A stretch of DNA of 64,000 nucleotides from Chlorobium sp. (lineage in GTDB: Bacteria; Bacteroidota; Chlorobiia; Chlorobiales; Chlorobiaceae): contig JANQHB010000040.1 of assembly GCA_028277225.1 (NCBI GenBank), positions 1 to 64,000 on the forward strand. Direction: 5' to 3'. The notes beneath the pieces are model-generated. The model searched no databases, was not told the DNA's origin, and saw only the letters and a program-made list of their open reading frames with translations. The position numbers and the translations under genes are program-made. Shown here in pieces: positions 1 through 6,590 of this stretch; the stretch's first letter is position 1; each line of letters opens with the position of its first letter.

Positions 1-2
1 TG

Positions 3-155
3 GAGGGAAGGACACTGGCCAAGAGGAACGCCGGAGAAGAAGCCGCCATCCGGATACAAAGCCGGGAAATGGTGTCGTACGGACTCGAAGGCGTGCGAAA
101 ACGAGCCAGGAAAGACAAGACGTGCTGCTTCACGTCACTGGGCTATGGGACGTAG
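3..155 (+). pseudogene. Remnant of group II intron reverse transcriptase/maturase (N-terminal fragment)
   Basis: Reading frame 3 is open from the window edge to a TAG at 153-155. It encodes residues such as EGRTLAKRN, then QSREMVSYGLEGVRKRARKD and KTCCFTSL. This arrangement (EGR-L-K-N, a Q-R-E block, GLE-VR--ARKDK, then FTSL) resembles the segment just before the first reverse-transcriptase block of group II intron LtrA-type proteins. The frame then runs into a short repeat and stops, so the catalytic domain is absent. The upstream part lies outside the window. The identification rests on memory of the family pattern and is moderate. A chance open frame is the alternative. Confidence 0.5.
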
Positions 156-232
156 TTTATTAGGTTTAAAAGTCTGGGCATTATTCCCATTATTCTTTCA
201 GAATCTTGATAGAGACAGGGATTAGGTGAACG
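145..232. repeat. Repeat: GGAC/GTTTAT-AGGTTTAAAAGTC element plus decayed PIN-gene 3' end
   Basis: The sequence GTTTATTAGGTTTAAAAGTC is nearly the same as sequences at about 1994-2013 and 12824-12843. Immediately after it, minus-strand codons for SIKILKE and a stop (about 190-215) resemble the SVKALRE ending of the vapC at 2030. This looks like a fourth, badly decayed copy of that 3' tail, just downstream of the first PIN toxin gene. Confidence 0.5.
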
Positions 233-257
233 TTGGTAAAGGCCTGATGAGACTTTT

Positions 258-659
258 TTATATGAATTTCTTCAGGAAGGAGTCGGCAAAGAAAACAGGG
301 ATGTTGTTCCATGCAACCAGGTTGAGCAAATGAGCGTCACCGGAGATGATTGCATTGGCTTTGGCGGCATGTGCTGCTTCGAGAATGCGGTTGTCATCGG
401 GATCGGCTGTGATAACAGAAAGGCGGCTCTCAGGGGTGACGAGCGTAAAGGTGTTTCTGAACAGTTGGATGATTTCGTAAACCTGCTCATTATGTAGCCC
501 GAATTTCGGTCGAAGCAAAACATTTTCTATCTCTTTGAGGATATCAGGCGAAATGATGTTGTCGAGAGTGCCGGAAGAAGAGAGGTGCAGGATTTCGCGG
601 GGTTTTCCCCCGAAAAGAATTCCAGAGATGAGAATATTGGTATCGCAGACAATTCTCAT
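258..659 (-). CDS. PIN-domain toxin of a type II toxin-antitoxin pair (PIN_3/COG1569-like)
   Basis: A 133-residue PIN-fold protein, expected to act as a metal-dependent RNase. The first PIN acidic residue is in CDTNILISGILF (D6). A mid-protein acidic pair follows in LKEIENVL, and C-terminal acidic residues lie in ADPDDNRILEAA and SGDAHLL. The length is normal for the COG1569 'putative toxin, PIN family' group. The ATG overlaps the stop of the upstream ribbon-helix-helix gene by 4 bases, so the two are translationally coupled with the antitoxin first. The substrate RNA is not predictable from sequence. Downstream lies a decayed repeat tail rather than another gene. Confidence 0.85.
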   Translation of the reverse strand: MRIVCDTNILISGILFGGKPREILHLSSSGTLDNIISPDILKEIENVLLRPKFGLHNEQVYEIIQLFRNTFTLVTPESRLSVITADPDDNRILEAAHAAKANAIISGDAHLLNLVAWNNIPVFFADSFLKKFI

Positions 660-901
660 CGATTTTTTGCTCTCTTCTGACGGGTTGCTGCGATTTCCTC
701 TTCGACTTCTTCGATAGAGAGTTGTTGTTCCTTTGCAACACGATTTCCAAGCTGGAACAGCTCATTCCACTGGTTCTGGCGGCGGATGTATTGTCTTGCA
801 GCTTCACGGATCAGCTCTGAACGACTGCGGTGTTCCTTCTTAGCCGTTTTGTCGATTTCCTTCAGGAGGGAATCCTGAAATGATATGTTGACGGTGCTCA
901 T
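656..901 (-). CDS. Ribbon-helix-helix (CopG/ParD-like) antitoxin
   Basis: An 81-residue protein with the ribbon-helix-helix pattern. A short N-terminal strand (STVNISFQDSLLKEID) is followed by a helix-turn-helix pair (HRSRSELIREAARQYIRRQ). A basic and acidic C-terminal tail would clamp the partner toxin. RHH antitoxins bind DNA as dimers and usually repress their own operon. The gene is first in a two-gene minus-strand operon, and its stop overlaps the PIN toxin start (ATGA, 656-659). The promoter must lie between this gene and the 151-bp MITE-like element that starts 22 bp upstream, so the element may have displaced or supplied promoter sequence. Confidence 0.85.
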   Translation of the reverse strand: MSTVNISFQDSLLKEIDKTAKKEHRSRSELIREAARQYIRRQNQWNELFQLGNRVAKEQQLSIEEVEEEIAATRQKRAKNR

Positions 902-922
902 TCCTTGTTATGGTTGTGTTAT

Positions 923-1073
923 GGGCACCTCTAAAAAGTTATTGCGCGTTTCAATTGCTGCGTTGTCCCGACAAGTCGGGATCGGAATCTTCATGTACTC
1001 AATGTACACTCCGGTTCCTGTGCTACGTCCGTTTTGCACTTGAACCGCTCTTGACGCTTTTTAAGTGGTGCCC
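923..1073. mobile_element. MITE-like element, 151 bp, with terminal inverted repeats
   Basis: The left end GGGCACCTCTAAAAAG (923-938) is the near-perfect inverse of the right end CTTTTTAAGTGGTGCCC (1057-1073). Flanking TAT on both sides may be a target duplication. The interior contains the palindrome TCCCGACAAGTCGGGA (966-981), which recurs through the window, and no plausible gene. It is interpreted as a non-autonomous element. No matching transposase is present in the window. Confidence 0.7.
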
Positions 1074-1144
1074 TTATATCAGAAATATACAATGTTTGTA
1101 TTGAAATAACTGATCGTTACGCTGCAGGGTTTCCATAAGACCAG

Positions 1145-1275
1145 GGGACATCCGTAACCCCAATAAGTGTTCTGTTTTTTCTTGTCTGTAATGAGTTGAG
1201 CGGGGATACAACGGGAGGCCAGGGTTTTTTCTCTTATCAGAGCGAATGGGGCGGATAAAGATTTGGGCAAGAGCC
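1145..1275. repeat. Copy 1 of a ~130-bp fic/higA 3'-tail repeat
   Basis: This block lies directly downstream of the higA stop and is clearly homologous to 6451-6590, which covers the 3' end of the fic gene and its flank. Shared words include CAGAGCGAATG, AAGTGTTCTG, GATACAACGGG and AAGATTTGGG, in the same order and spacing. A minus-strand open frame here (LLPKSLSAPFAL) is out of phase with the Fic C-terminus (LFPNLFPAHSL) by one base. The block reads as a decayed copy of a fic-type gene end. GGGGAC at 1144-1149 marks its outer edge. Confidence 0.7.
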
Positions 1276-1298
1276 TGATCTCAAGGTTAGCGGTCAAT

Positions 1299-1592
1299 TC
1301 AATGAATCAGGATGTCCAGTTTTTTTCCCAACGCCTCAGCATAGTTGACAAGGGTCGAGAGCTTGACATCTTCAGCATGGTTTTCGATGCGGGAAATTGC
1401 TGATTTGTGGGTTTTCAGCTTTTGGGCAACTTCAACCTGGGACATGCCTGCATTGAGCCGGGCCTGTTTGAGCATGACGCCTATACGGAAATTACGATAT
1501 CCTTTGTCATAGCTTTCGGCAAAACCAGGGCGAGTGGCTTTCTGTTCGTCGATGAACGACTGGAGTTCATCCGTTTTCGTTTCGTTTCTCAT
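1299..1592 (-). CDS. higA: HTH antitoxin, HigA/XRE family
   Basis: A 97-residue protein with a Xre/Cro helix-turn-helix at residues ~38-70 (MLKQARLNAGMSQVEVAQKL, then HKSAISRIEN). This is the DNA-binding and toxin-neutralising part of HigA-type antitoxins. It is encoded downstream of its toxin with a 26-bp overlap, the toxin-first order typical of higBA. HigA proteins repress their own operon together with the toxin. The N-terminal segment (DELQSFIDEQKATRPGFAESYDKGY) is the usual leader seen in HigA partners of Gp49-like toxins. The gene ends right at a repeat tail also found at the end of the fic gene. Confidence 0.88.
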   Translation of the reverse strand: MRNETKTDELQSFIDEQKATRPGFAESYDKGYRNFRIGVMLKQARLNAGMSQVEVAQKLKTHKSAISRIENHAEDVKLSTLVNYAEALGKKLDILIH

Positions 1593-1869
1593 AATCTTTT
1601 TTTCTCTGTTCTGCCACCGCGATCTCCTGCGCCGGAGTTTTTTGTGATTTCTTCATGAAACCGTTGGTCAGTACGGCAAGGTTTCCTTTGTGCAAGAAAC
1701 CTAAAAGCCTGACAGCATTGCCTCCATGCGAGGATCGCACCTCCCAGATTTCGTCTGTATTCCGGAGTTTCTTGAAGTATTCTTTTGGAACAATCTGAAA
1801 ATCTCTGACCAGCGTCAACACCCATGCAATCTTCTGTCTTTCTTTGTCCGGAATTCCTTTACCGGGCAC
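1567..1869 (-). CDS. higB: RelE/HigB-like toxin (phage Gp49-like family)
   Basis: A 100-residue protein matching the Gp49-like branch of RelE/HigB toxins. It has a central VRSSHGGNAVRLLGFLHKGNLAVLTNGFMKKSQKTP segment, where basic residues and the GF-KK-QKTP motif mark the family. These toxins are ribosome-dependent mRNA endonucleases. The gene precedes higA and overlaps it by 26 bp. The ATG chosen gives the full N-terminus. The start could lie slightly inside, but residues 15-30 (WVLTLVRDFQIVPKEYFKKL) are part of the fold. The protein appears intact. Confidence 0.85.
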   Translation of the reverse strand: MPGKGIPDKERQKIAWVLTLVRDFQIVPKEYFKKLRNTDEIWEVRSSHGGNAVRLLGFLHKGNLAVLTNGFMKKSQKTPAQEIAVAEQRKKDYEKRNENG

Positions 1870-1986
1870 TGACCCGACGGTGTTTTATAAAAAATGATTG
1901 AACGCATGGGGAAAGTTAACGTCTATATCAACTCCTTGCAAGAGATAAGTGGTTGAGAGGGGTGGGACTTATGGGATAGGGCTAGT

Positions 1987-2043
1987 GGACATCGTTTATC
2001 AGGTTTAAAAGTCCATGCGCTACTTCCATTTACTCTCTCAGTG
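1987..2043. repeat. Repeat: GTTTATCAGGTTTAAAAGTC element at the vapC 3' flank
   Basis: GGAC followed by GTTTATCAGGTTTAAAAGTC sits just downstream of the vapC stop. Near-identical sequence lies at 145-190 and at 12814-12858 (next to pepN). The three copies share about 40 bp and then diverge, so this is a dispersed element at gene 3' ends rather than a local terminator. Confidence 0.6.
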
Positions 2044-2485
2044 CCTTGACGGAGATTATTTCAAGGATTTCGTCTGAGTGAATTTTGAGGTCGTTGGTGA
2101 TGAAAAAGGAGCAGCCGGACCGGATTGCGGTTGCGTAATGCAGTGCATCGATGAATTTCATGCCGCGTTGGCCTCGTAACTGTGCTGCAAGATCGAATGT
2201 TTCTCTGTCATGCGGTCGTATTGAAAGGAATCCTTCGGTTCCGAAAAATCCTTTGATAGCAGCAACAAGTTCAAGATTGCCGGTTCGATATGGTTTCACC
2301 AGGGTTTCCGCAAGAGCGGCATCGCCGGTAACACCGATAATTTTACCTGAGTCAACAGCTTCGATGAGCGGCCTGACAACATCAAAGAAATCCGGATTGC
2401 GGTCAAGAAAGTAGACAAAGATGTTGGTATCGAGATATGCCCGGTGGCCAAGCATTCTCGTAACGGTTTCATCTACCTTTCCCAT
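2030..2485 (-). CDS. vapC: VapC-type PIN-domain ribonuclease toxin
   Basis: A 151-residue PIN toxin. It shows AYLDTNIFVYFLDRNPDFF (first catalytic Asp), an acidic residue in DAALAETLVKPY, and the C-terminal KFIDALHYATAIRSG followed by FFITNDLKI, which carry the remaining metal ligands. VapC toxins cleave specific tRNAs or rRNA. The gene overlaps the upstream AbrB-type antitoxin by 13 bp. Its last 70 bp are exactly repeated at 6375-6444 and in decayed form at 7942-8014, so this is the intact member of a small local family. All expected PIN residues are present. Confidence 0.88.
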   Translation of the reverse strand: MGKVDETVTRMLGHRAYLDTNIFVYFLDRNPDFFDVVRPLIEAVDSGKIIGVTGDAALAETLVKPYRTGNLELVAAIKGFFGTEGFLSIRPHDRETFDLAAQLRGQRGMKFIDALHYATAIRSGCSFFITNDLKIHSDEILEIISVKALRE

Positions 2486-2727
2486 GAATCCCTGTCCTTT
2501 TTCAATTCTTCCTCGATATCCCCGGTCGTTTTACCCCATGTTCCTGTAGCGATACCGGCATATTCCATTACAGATCGTTTCTTTCCCTTGCTGCCGGCAG
2601 GGACTAATGTCACAACACCATTCACATAGCTGATTTCAAGCACGTCATCCGGTCTGATGTCGGCTTCTTCGGCAATACGAAGCGGGATGGTGATCTGGTT
2701 CTTTTGTCTTACTCTTATTTTTGGCAT
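2473..2727 (-). CDS. vapB: AbrB/MazE/SpoVT-type antitoxin of the vapBC pair
   Basis: An 84-residue protein with an N-terminal swapped-hairpin AbrB domain (KIRVRQKNQITIPLRIAEEADIRPDDVLEI). A C-terminal acidic tail (DIEEELKKDRDSWER) is of the kind that wraps the VapC active site. It is encoded first in the operon and overlaps vapC by 13 bases. Such antitoxins bind the operon promoter with the toxin. The 223-bp space to the divergent phd gene would hold both promoters. Confidence 0.87.
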   Translation of the reverse strand: MPKIRVRQKNQITIPLRIAEEADIRPDDVLEISYVNGVVTLVPAGSKGKKRSVMEYAGIATGTWGKTTGDIEEELKKDRDSWER

Positions 2728-2911
2728 ATCGGTATAACATTTATTGGAAAATCCTACTTCAGTATACTATTCTTACTGATGTCATCCAATACTGCTAACA
2801 GCCATTACTGTTTACTTTGCAGTCTGGAATTGCTGCAAATTCAGGGGTATGGGGAGCAGCCGAGAACGTTTTGCAGGGAGTTCAATGATAAGTATATTTG
2901 GTTTTGAATAG

Positions 2912-2933
2912 AGGTCTGAATTCAGGTCTGAAT
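2912..2933 (+). promoter_or_regulatory. Direct repeat upstream of phd, possible autoregulatory operator
   Basis: AGGTCTGAAT occurs twice, at 2912-2921 and 2924-2933, 18 bp before the phd start. Phd/YefM antitoxins bind short repeats at their own promoter, so this is a candidate operator. The evidence is only the repeat and its position. Confidence 0.35.
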
Positions 2934-2950
2934 ATAAATATTTAGTTGCC

Positions 2951-3241
2951 ATGAAAAGCATTCGAATTGCAAACGACATTATTCCTCTTGGTGAGTTTAA
3001 ATCGGGGATTTCTACATGTTTGAAAAAAGTTCAGGCAACAGGTCATCCACTGGTAATAACCCAGAATGGAAGGCCGGCAGGAGTCCTGCTGTCACCAGAG
3101 GAGTATGACAAGCTGATCTACAGGGCACAATTTACCGAATCTGTTGAGCGGGGTCTGGCAGCAGCAGAATCAGGAGAAGTATACACTACAGGCGAGATGA
3201 GGGAACGGCTGGCAGAAAAAAGAGCTTCCAGAAAACAATGA
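2951..3241 (+). CDS. Phd/YefM-family antitoxin
   Basis: A 96-residue antitoxin. The N-terminal Phd/YefM fold is clear: IPLGEFKSGISTCLKKVQAT, then GHPLVITQNGRPAGVLLSPEEYDKL. The C-terminal region (ERGLAAAESGEVYTTGEMRERLAEKRA) is the flexible toxin-binding tail. Its stop overlaps the start of a ParE/RelE-type toxin gene (ATGA, 3238-3241), which is broken. The antitoxin therefore appears orphaned. It could still act as an anti-addiction factor against related toxins or as a repressor. Confidence 0.87.
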   Translation: MKSIRIANDIIPLGEFKSGISTCLKKVQATGHPLVITQNGRPAGVLLSPEEYDKLIYRAQFTESVERGLAAAESGEVYTTGEMRERLAEKRASRKQ

Positions 3242-3437
3242 GAGTTGTCTGGACAACTGAAGCTCTCAGAAACCTTGATGACATCGAGAGATATATTGTG
3301 CAGGACAATCCGGAAAGGGCAGCAGGAGAGATATGACCTGTGGGGTATATTTCCGAAATATACCTTTTAGGGTATCGCAGTTCATGAATGATATCCTTGA
3401 TCAGGTGGAGTCGTCAGCAGAATTCAATCACCACGGT
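3238..3437 (+). pseudogene. ParE/RelE-type toxin, interrupted by a short palindromic insertion
   Basis: The frame starting at 3238 encodes MRVVWTTEALRNLDDIERYI then VQDNPERAAGEI, followed by TGA at 3334-3336. That is the first third of a ParE/RelE toxin. The next toxin segment (FMNDILDQVESSAEF, then HHG) resumes about 40 bp later in another frame, near 3380-3437. Between them lies a perfect 10-bp inverted repeat (GGTATATTTC, one base, GAAATATACC; 3344-3364). Beyond about 3440 the similarity to the family's C-terminus is lost. The gene is therefore disrupted by an insertion plus later decay. No intact gene could be named between 3440 and 3629. Confidence 0.65.
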
Positions 3438-3629
3438 TTTCCCCTCCAAACTTTTCGAAGAAATCCTTCATGTGCCGCGTGCCGTAACAGGGGGCGGCGT
3501 TGTCTGTTTCTTTGACGGCTATGGGAAAGGAGAGCATGGTTTGGAGAAGTGCGTCCTGTGGAATGAATGGCTGCCTGCGATGGTTATATTTCTGATGGTT
3601 TACCGATTTGAATAGAATACCGAAACTTT

Positions 3630-6323
3630 GTGCAATTATTTATGCAGAACGAGTGGCATAGCAGAACGAGTGACGAGACTTTCGAGGCGTTCGGGTCATC
3701 TAAAGCAGGACTTGATCGGGACGAGGCTCAAAAACGGCAGGAACAGTACGGGCCGAACAGGCTGACGCCTTCCAGGAAACAGAATCCGTTGATGAGGTTT
3801 CTGGTCCAGTTCAACAACATACTCATCTACGTCCTCCTGGTGGCATGTGTCGTGACGGCGTTGCTTGATCATTGGATTGATGCGTGGGTGATTTTCGGTG
3901 TTGTGCTGATCAACGCGCTGATAGGGTATATCCAGGAGGGAAAGGCAGAAAAAGCGATGGATGCCCTCAAGGGACTGCTTTCTCTTCGTGCTCTTGTCCG
4001 GCGCGACGGCAGAACCCTCGACCTTGATGCCCAGGAACTGGTGCCCGGCGATATCGTGCTGCTCCAGTCTGGTGACAAGGTGCCGGCCGATATGCGGCTG
4101 GTGTCGGTCAAGGACCTGAGAGTCGATGAGTCACTGTTGACCGGCGAATCGGTTGTGGTTGAAAAAAACACCGATGTGGTCGATGCCGGTACGCCTCTCG
4201 GGGATCGACTGAACATGGTGTTTTCCGGAAGCCTTGTTACCTATGGAAAGGCCGAGGGGATCGTTACCGGAACGGGCGACAGCACCGAGATCGGCAGGAT
4301 CAGTTCGATGCTGGGCAAGGTTGAAACGCTCCAGACGCCGCTTCTGAAACGCCTGGAAGATTTCGCCAGGTCGCTGACGATTGCCATTGTCTCGCTTTCC
4401 GCATTCCTGTTCGTCTTCGGGCGATATGTCCGCGGGTACGCGCCTGCCGAGATGTTCAACGCGGCAGTCGGGCTTGCGGTTGCGGCTATACCAGAAGGGC
4501 TTCCTGCGATTATGACCATTACGCTGGCAATCGGTGTGCAAGCCATGGCTCGAAGACGTTCGATCATCCGCCGACTGCCGGCAGTCGAGACCCTTGGTTC
4601 TGTTTCGGTGATCTGTTCCGATAAAACCGGTACCCTGACGCGCAACGAGATGACCGTTCGTTCAGTCGGTTTTCCGGAAAAACGGTTCAGGGTTACCGGT
4701 TCGGGTTACGATCCCCACGGGGTATTTCTGCTCGATGACAAGGAGGTCGAACTCAATGAACACCCGCATTTGAGGGATCTCGGACACATTGCACTGCTCT
4801 GTAACGATGCCTCACTGGAGCATGAGGACGACACCTGGAAGCTGACCGGCGATTCGACCGACGGTGCGCTGGTTTCGTTTGGGCGGAAAGCCGGATTCGA
4901 TCCGCAGACCGAACAGCAAGAATGGCCGAGGATCGATCAGATCCCGTTCGAGTCGGAACATCGTTTTATGGCTACATTGCACCACGACCATACCGGCAAG
5001 GGATTCATCTATCTCAAAGGCGCGCCTGAAGTTGTGTTCGAACGTTGTTCGAAACAGCGGAACGGCGAAAAAGACGAACCGTTGCAGCGCGAGGTTTGGG
5101 AAAAGATTGTTCAGGAGACAGCCTCGTGCGGTGAACGGCTGCTCGCGATCGCCTGCAAGCCGGTGTCCGGTGAAGTGCAGACCTTGCGTTTCAAGGATGT
5201 CGAAAGCGGATTGATCATGATCGGGGTTGTCGGGATGATCGATCCGCCGCGTGACGAGGCGATCGATGCGGTAAAACGCTGCAGGGACGCTGGTATCCGG
5301 GTGAAGATGATCACCGGAGATCATGTCGATACGGCAAAAGCGATCGGACGCATTACAGGAATAGGCGACGGTCGAAAGGCGATGACCGGATCTGAAATCG
5401 AACTCCTTGACGATGAAGCGCTGAAAAAGAGAGTCGAACATGTCGATATTTTCGCCAGGAGCAGTCCGGAGCACAAACTGCGCCTTGTCAAGGCCCTGCA
5501 GTCGAGGGGCAACGTTGTGGCCATGACCGGAGACGGGGTGAACGATGCCCCTGCCCTGAAGCGGGCCGATGTCGGTATTGCCATGGGCCAGAAAGGAACT
5601 GATGTCTCCCGGGAGGCCGCCGAAATGGTGCTGACCGATGATAACTTTGCAACCATTGCAAATGCGGTCGAAGAGGGCAGAACGGTCTATGACAATTTAA
5701 AAAAGTCGATTCTGTTTGTACTGCCGACCAATGGCGGTGAAGCGCTGAGTATTCTCCTCGCTGTTGCACTGGGTTACACGCTGCCTATTACCGCCGTGCA
5801 GATTTTGTGGGTGAACATGGTTACGGCCGTCACGCTGGCATTGACCCTTGCGTTTGAAAAGGCTGAGAATAATGTTATGGCCCGCAAACCGCGTGAGCCT
5901 GACGAACCGCTGCTGTCGCGTTTCATTGCCTGGCGTATCGTCTATGTTTCACTGATTCTGCTCAGCGGCACGTTCGGGATGTTTCTCTGGTACGAACAGA
6001 CCGGGCATTCGCATAATGAAGCCCGTACTCTTGCGGTCAATACGCTTGTTTTTTTTGAGATCTTCTACCTTTTCAGTTCCCGCTATTTTCTCCGAAGCGT
6101 ATTCTCGAGGGAAGGGTTGCTGGGGAATCCCTACGTGCTTTATGCATCGGGCATGCTTATCCTGCTCCAGTTACTCTTTACCTATGCACCGTTTATGCAG
6201 ACACTGTTTGCAACCGAACCGATCGAGCCAGAGGAGTGGGTGGTAATACTGCTCGTAAGCTCAAGCGTTTTGTTTCTGGTCGAGCTCGAAAAGCTTATTC
6301 TCAGAAAAAGAACAGGGGGGTGA
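3630..6323 (+). CDS. P2-type cation-transporting ATPase (PacL/CtpF-like)
   Basis: An 897-residue membrane pump expected to export a cation at the cost of ATP. Visible domains are an N-terminal cation-ATPase segment (~5-75), TGES of the actuator domain (~170), the TM4 motif IPEGLP (P288-E289), the phosphorylation motif DKTGTLT (D331), KGAPE in the nucleotide-binding domain, GDGVNDAP (~634), and a C-terminal bundle of membrane helices. TM6 reads QILWVNMVTAVTLALTLAFE. The Asp found here in SERCA-type pumps is Ala, as in the CtpF-like group, so the ion could be Ca2+, Na+ or another cation. The listed start is GTG; ATG 3642 is an alternative. It sits among toxin-antitoxin genes without an evident partner. 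Confidence 0.9.
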   Translation: MQLFMQNEWHSRTSDETFEAFGSSKAGLDRDEAQKRQEQYGPNRLTPSRKQNPLMRFLVQFNNILIYVLLVACVVTALLDHWIDAWVIFGVVLINALIGYIQEGKAEKAMDALKGLLSLRALVRRDGRTLDLDAQELVPGDIVLLQSGDKVPADMRLVSVKDLRVDESLLTGESVVVEKNTDVVDAGTPLGDRLNMVFSGSLVTYGKAEGIVTGTGDSTEIGRISSMLGKVETLQTPLLKRLEDFARSLTIAIVSLSAFLFVFGRYVRGYAPAEMFNAAVGLAVAAIPEGLPAIMTITLAIGVQAMARRRSIIRRLPAVETLGSVSVICSDKTGTLTRNEMTVRSVGFPEKRFRVTGSGYDPHGVFLLDDKEVELNEHPHLRDLGHIALLCNDASLEHEDDTWKLTGDSTDGALVSFGRKAGFDPQTEQQEWPRIDQIPFESEHRFMATLHHDHTGKGFIYLKGAPEVVFERCSKQRNGEKDEPLQREVWEKIVQETASCGERLLAIACKPVSGEVQTLRFKDVESGLIMIGVVGMIDPPRDEAIDAVKRCRDAGIRVKMITGDHVDTAKAIGRITGIGDGRKAMTGSEIELLDDEALKKRVEHVDIFARSSPEHKLRLVKALQSRGNVVAMTGDGVNDAPALKRADVGIAMGQKGTDVSREAAEMVLTDDNFATIANAVEEGRTVYDNLKKSILFVLPTNGGEALSILLAVALGYTLPITAVQILWVNMVTAVTLALTLAFEKAENNVMARKPREPDEPLLSRFIAWRIVYVSLILLSGTFGMFLWYEQTGHSHNEARTLAVNTLVFFEIFYLFSSRYFLRSVFSREGLLGNPYVLYASGMLILLQLLFTYAPFMQTLFATEPIEPEEWVVILLVSSSVLFLVELEKLILRKRTGG

Positions 6324-6360
6324 CGTTCGATAATGCTATACGTCCGGGCATTATTTCCAT

Positions 6361-6444
6361 TTATTCTTTCAAATCCTTGACGGAGATTATTTCAAGGATT
6401 TCGTCTGAGTGAATTTTGAGGTCGTTGGTGATGAAAAAGGAGCA
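6361..6444 (-). pseudogene. vapC 3'-end remnant (70 bp identical to the intact vapC)
   Basis: Minus-strand codons read SFFITNDLKIHSDEILEIIS, then VKDLKE and a stop at 6361-6363. This is the C-terminus of the VapC at 2030-2485. Bases 6375-6444 match 2044-2113 exactly over 70 bp, and the similarity ends abruptly at AAAAGGGGACATCC. The 5' part of the gene is missing. The perfect identity implies a recent duplication or gene conversion. Confidence 0.85.
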
Positions 6445-6450
6445 CGGAAA

Positions 6451-6590
6451 AGGGGACATCCTCTTCCGCAAGTCAAATAAGTGTTCTGTTTTCTTGAATC
6501 TGTAGTAGCTTGAGCGGTTGATACAACGGGGAAGCAGAGGGCTTCATGCAATCAGAGCGAATGTGCCGGAAAAAGATTTGGGAAGAGTCG
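6451..6590. repeat. Copy 2 of the ~130-bp fic/higA 3'-tail repeat
   Basis: This is homologous to 1145-1275 (see that entry). It begins with AGGGGACATC, runs through the fic 3' flank and includes the last codons of fic. The shared tail behind two unrelated genes suggests that a fic-type gene end was once next to higA, or that the block itself moves. Confidence 0.7.

Noticed and set aside
3440..3629. Open frames on both strands between the broken toxin and the ATPase gene
   Set aside because: Both have gene-like codons, but neither has a start with a ribosome-binding site or a recognisable domain. This is probably decayed DNA.
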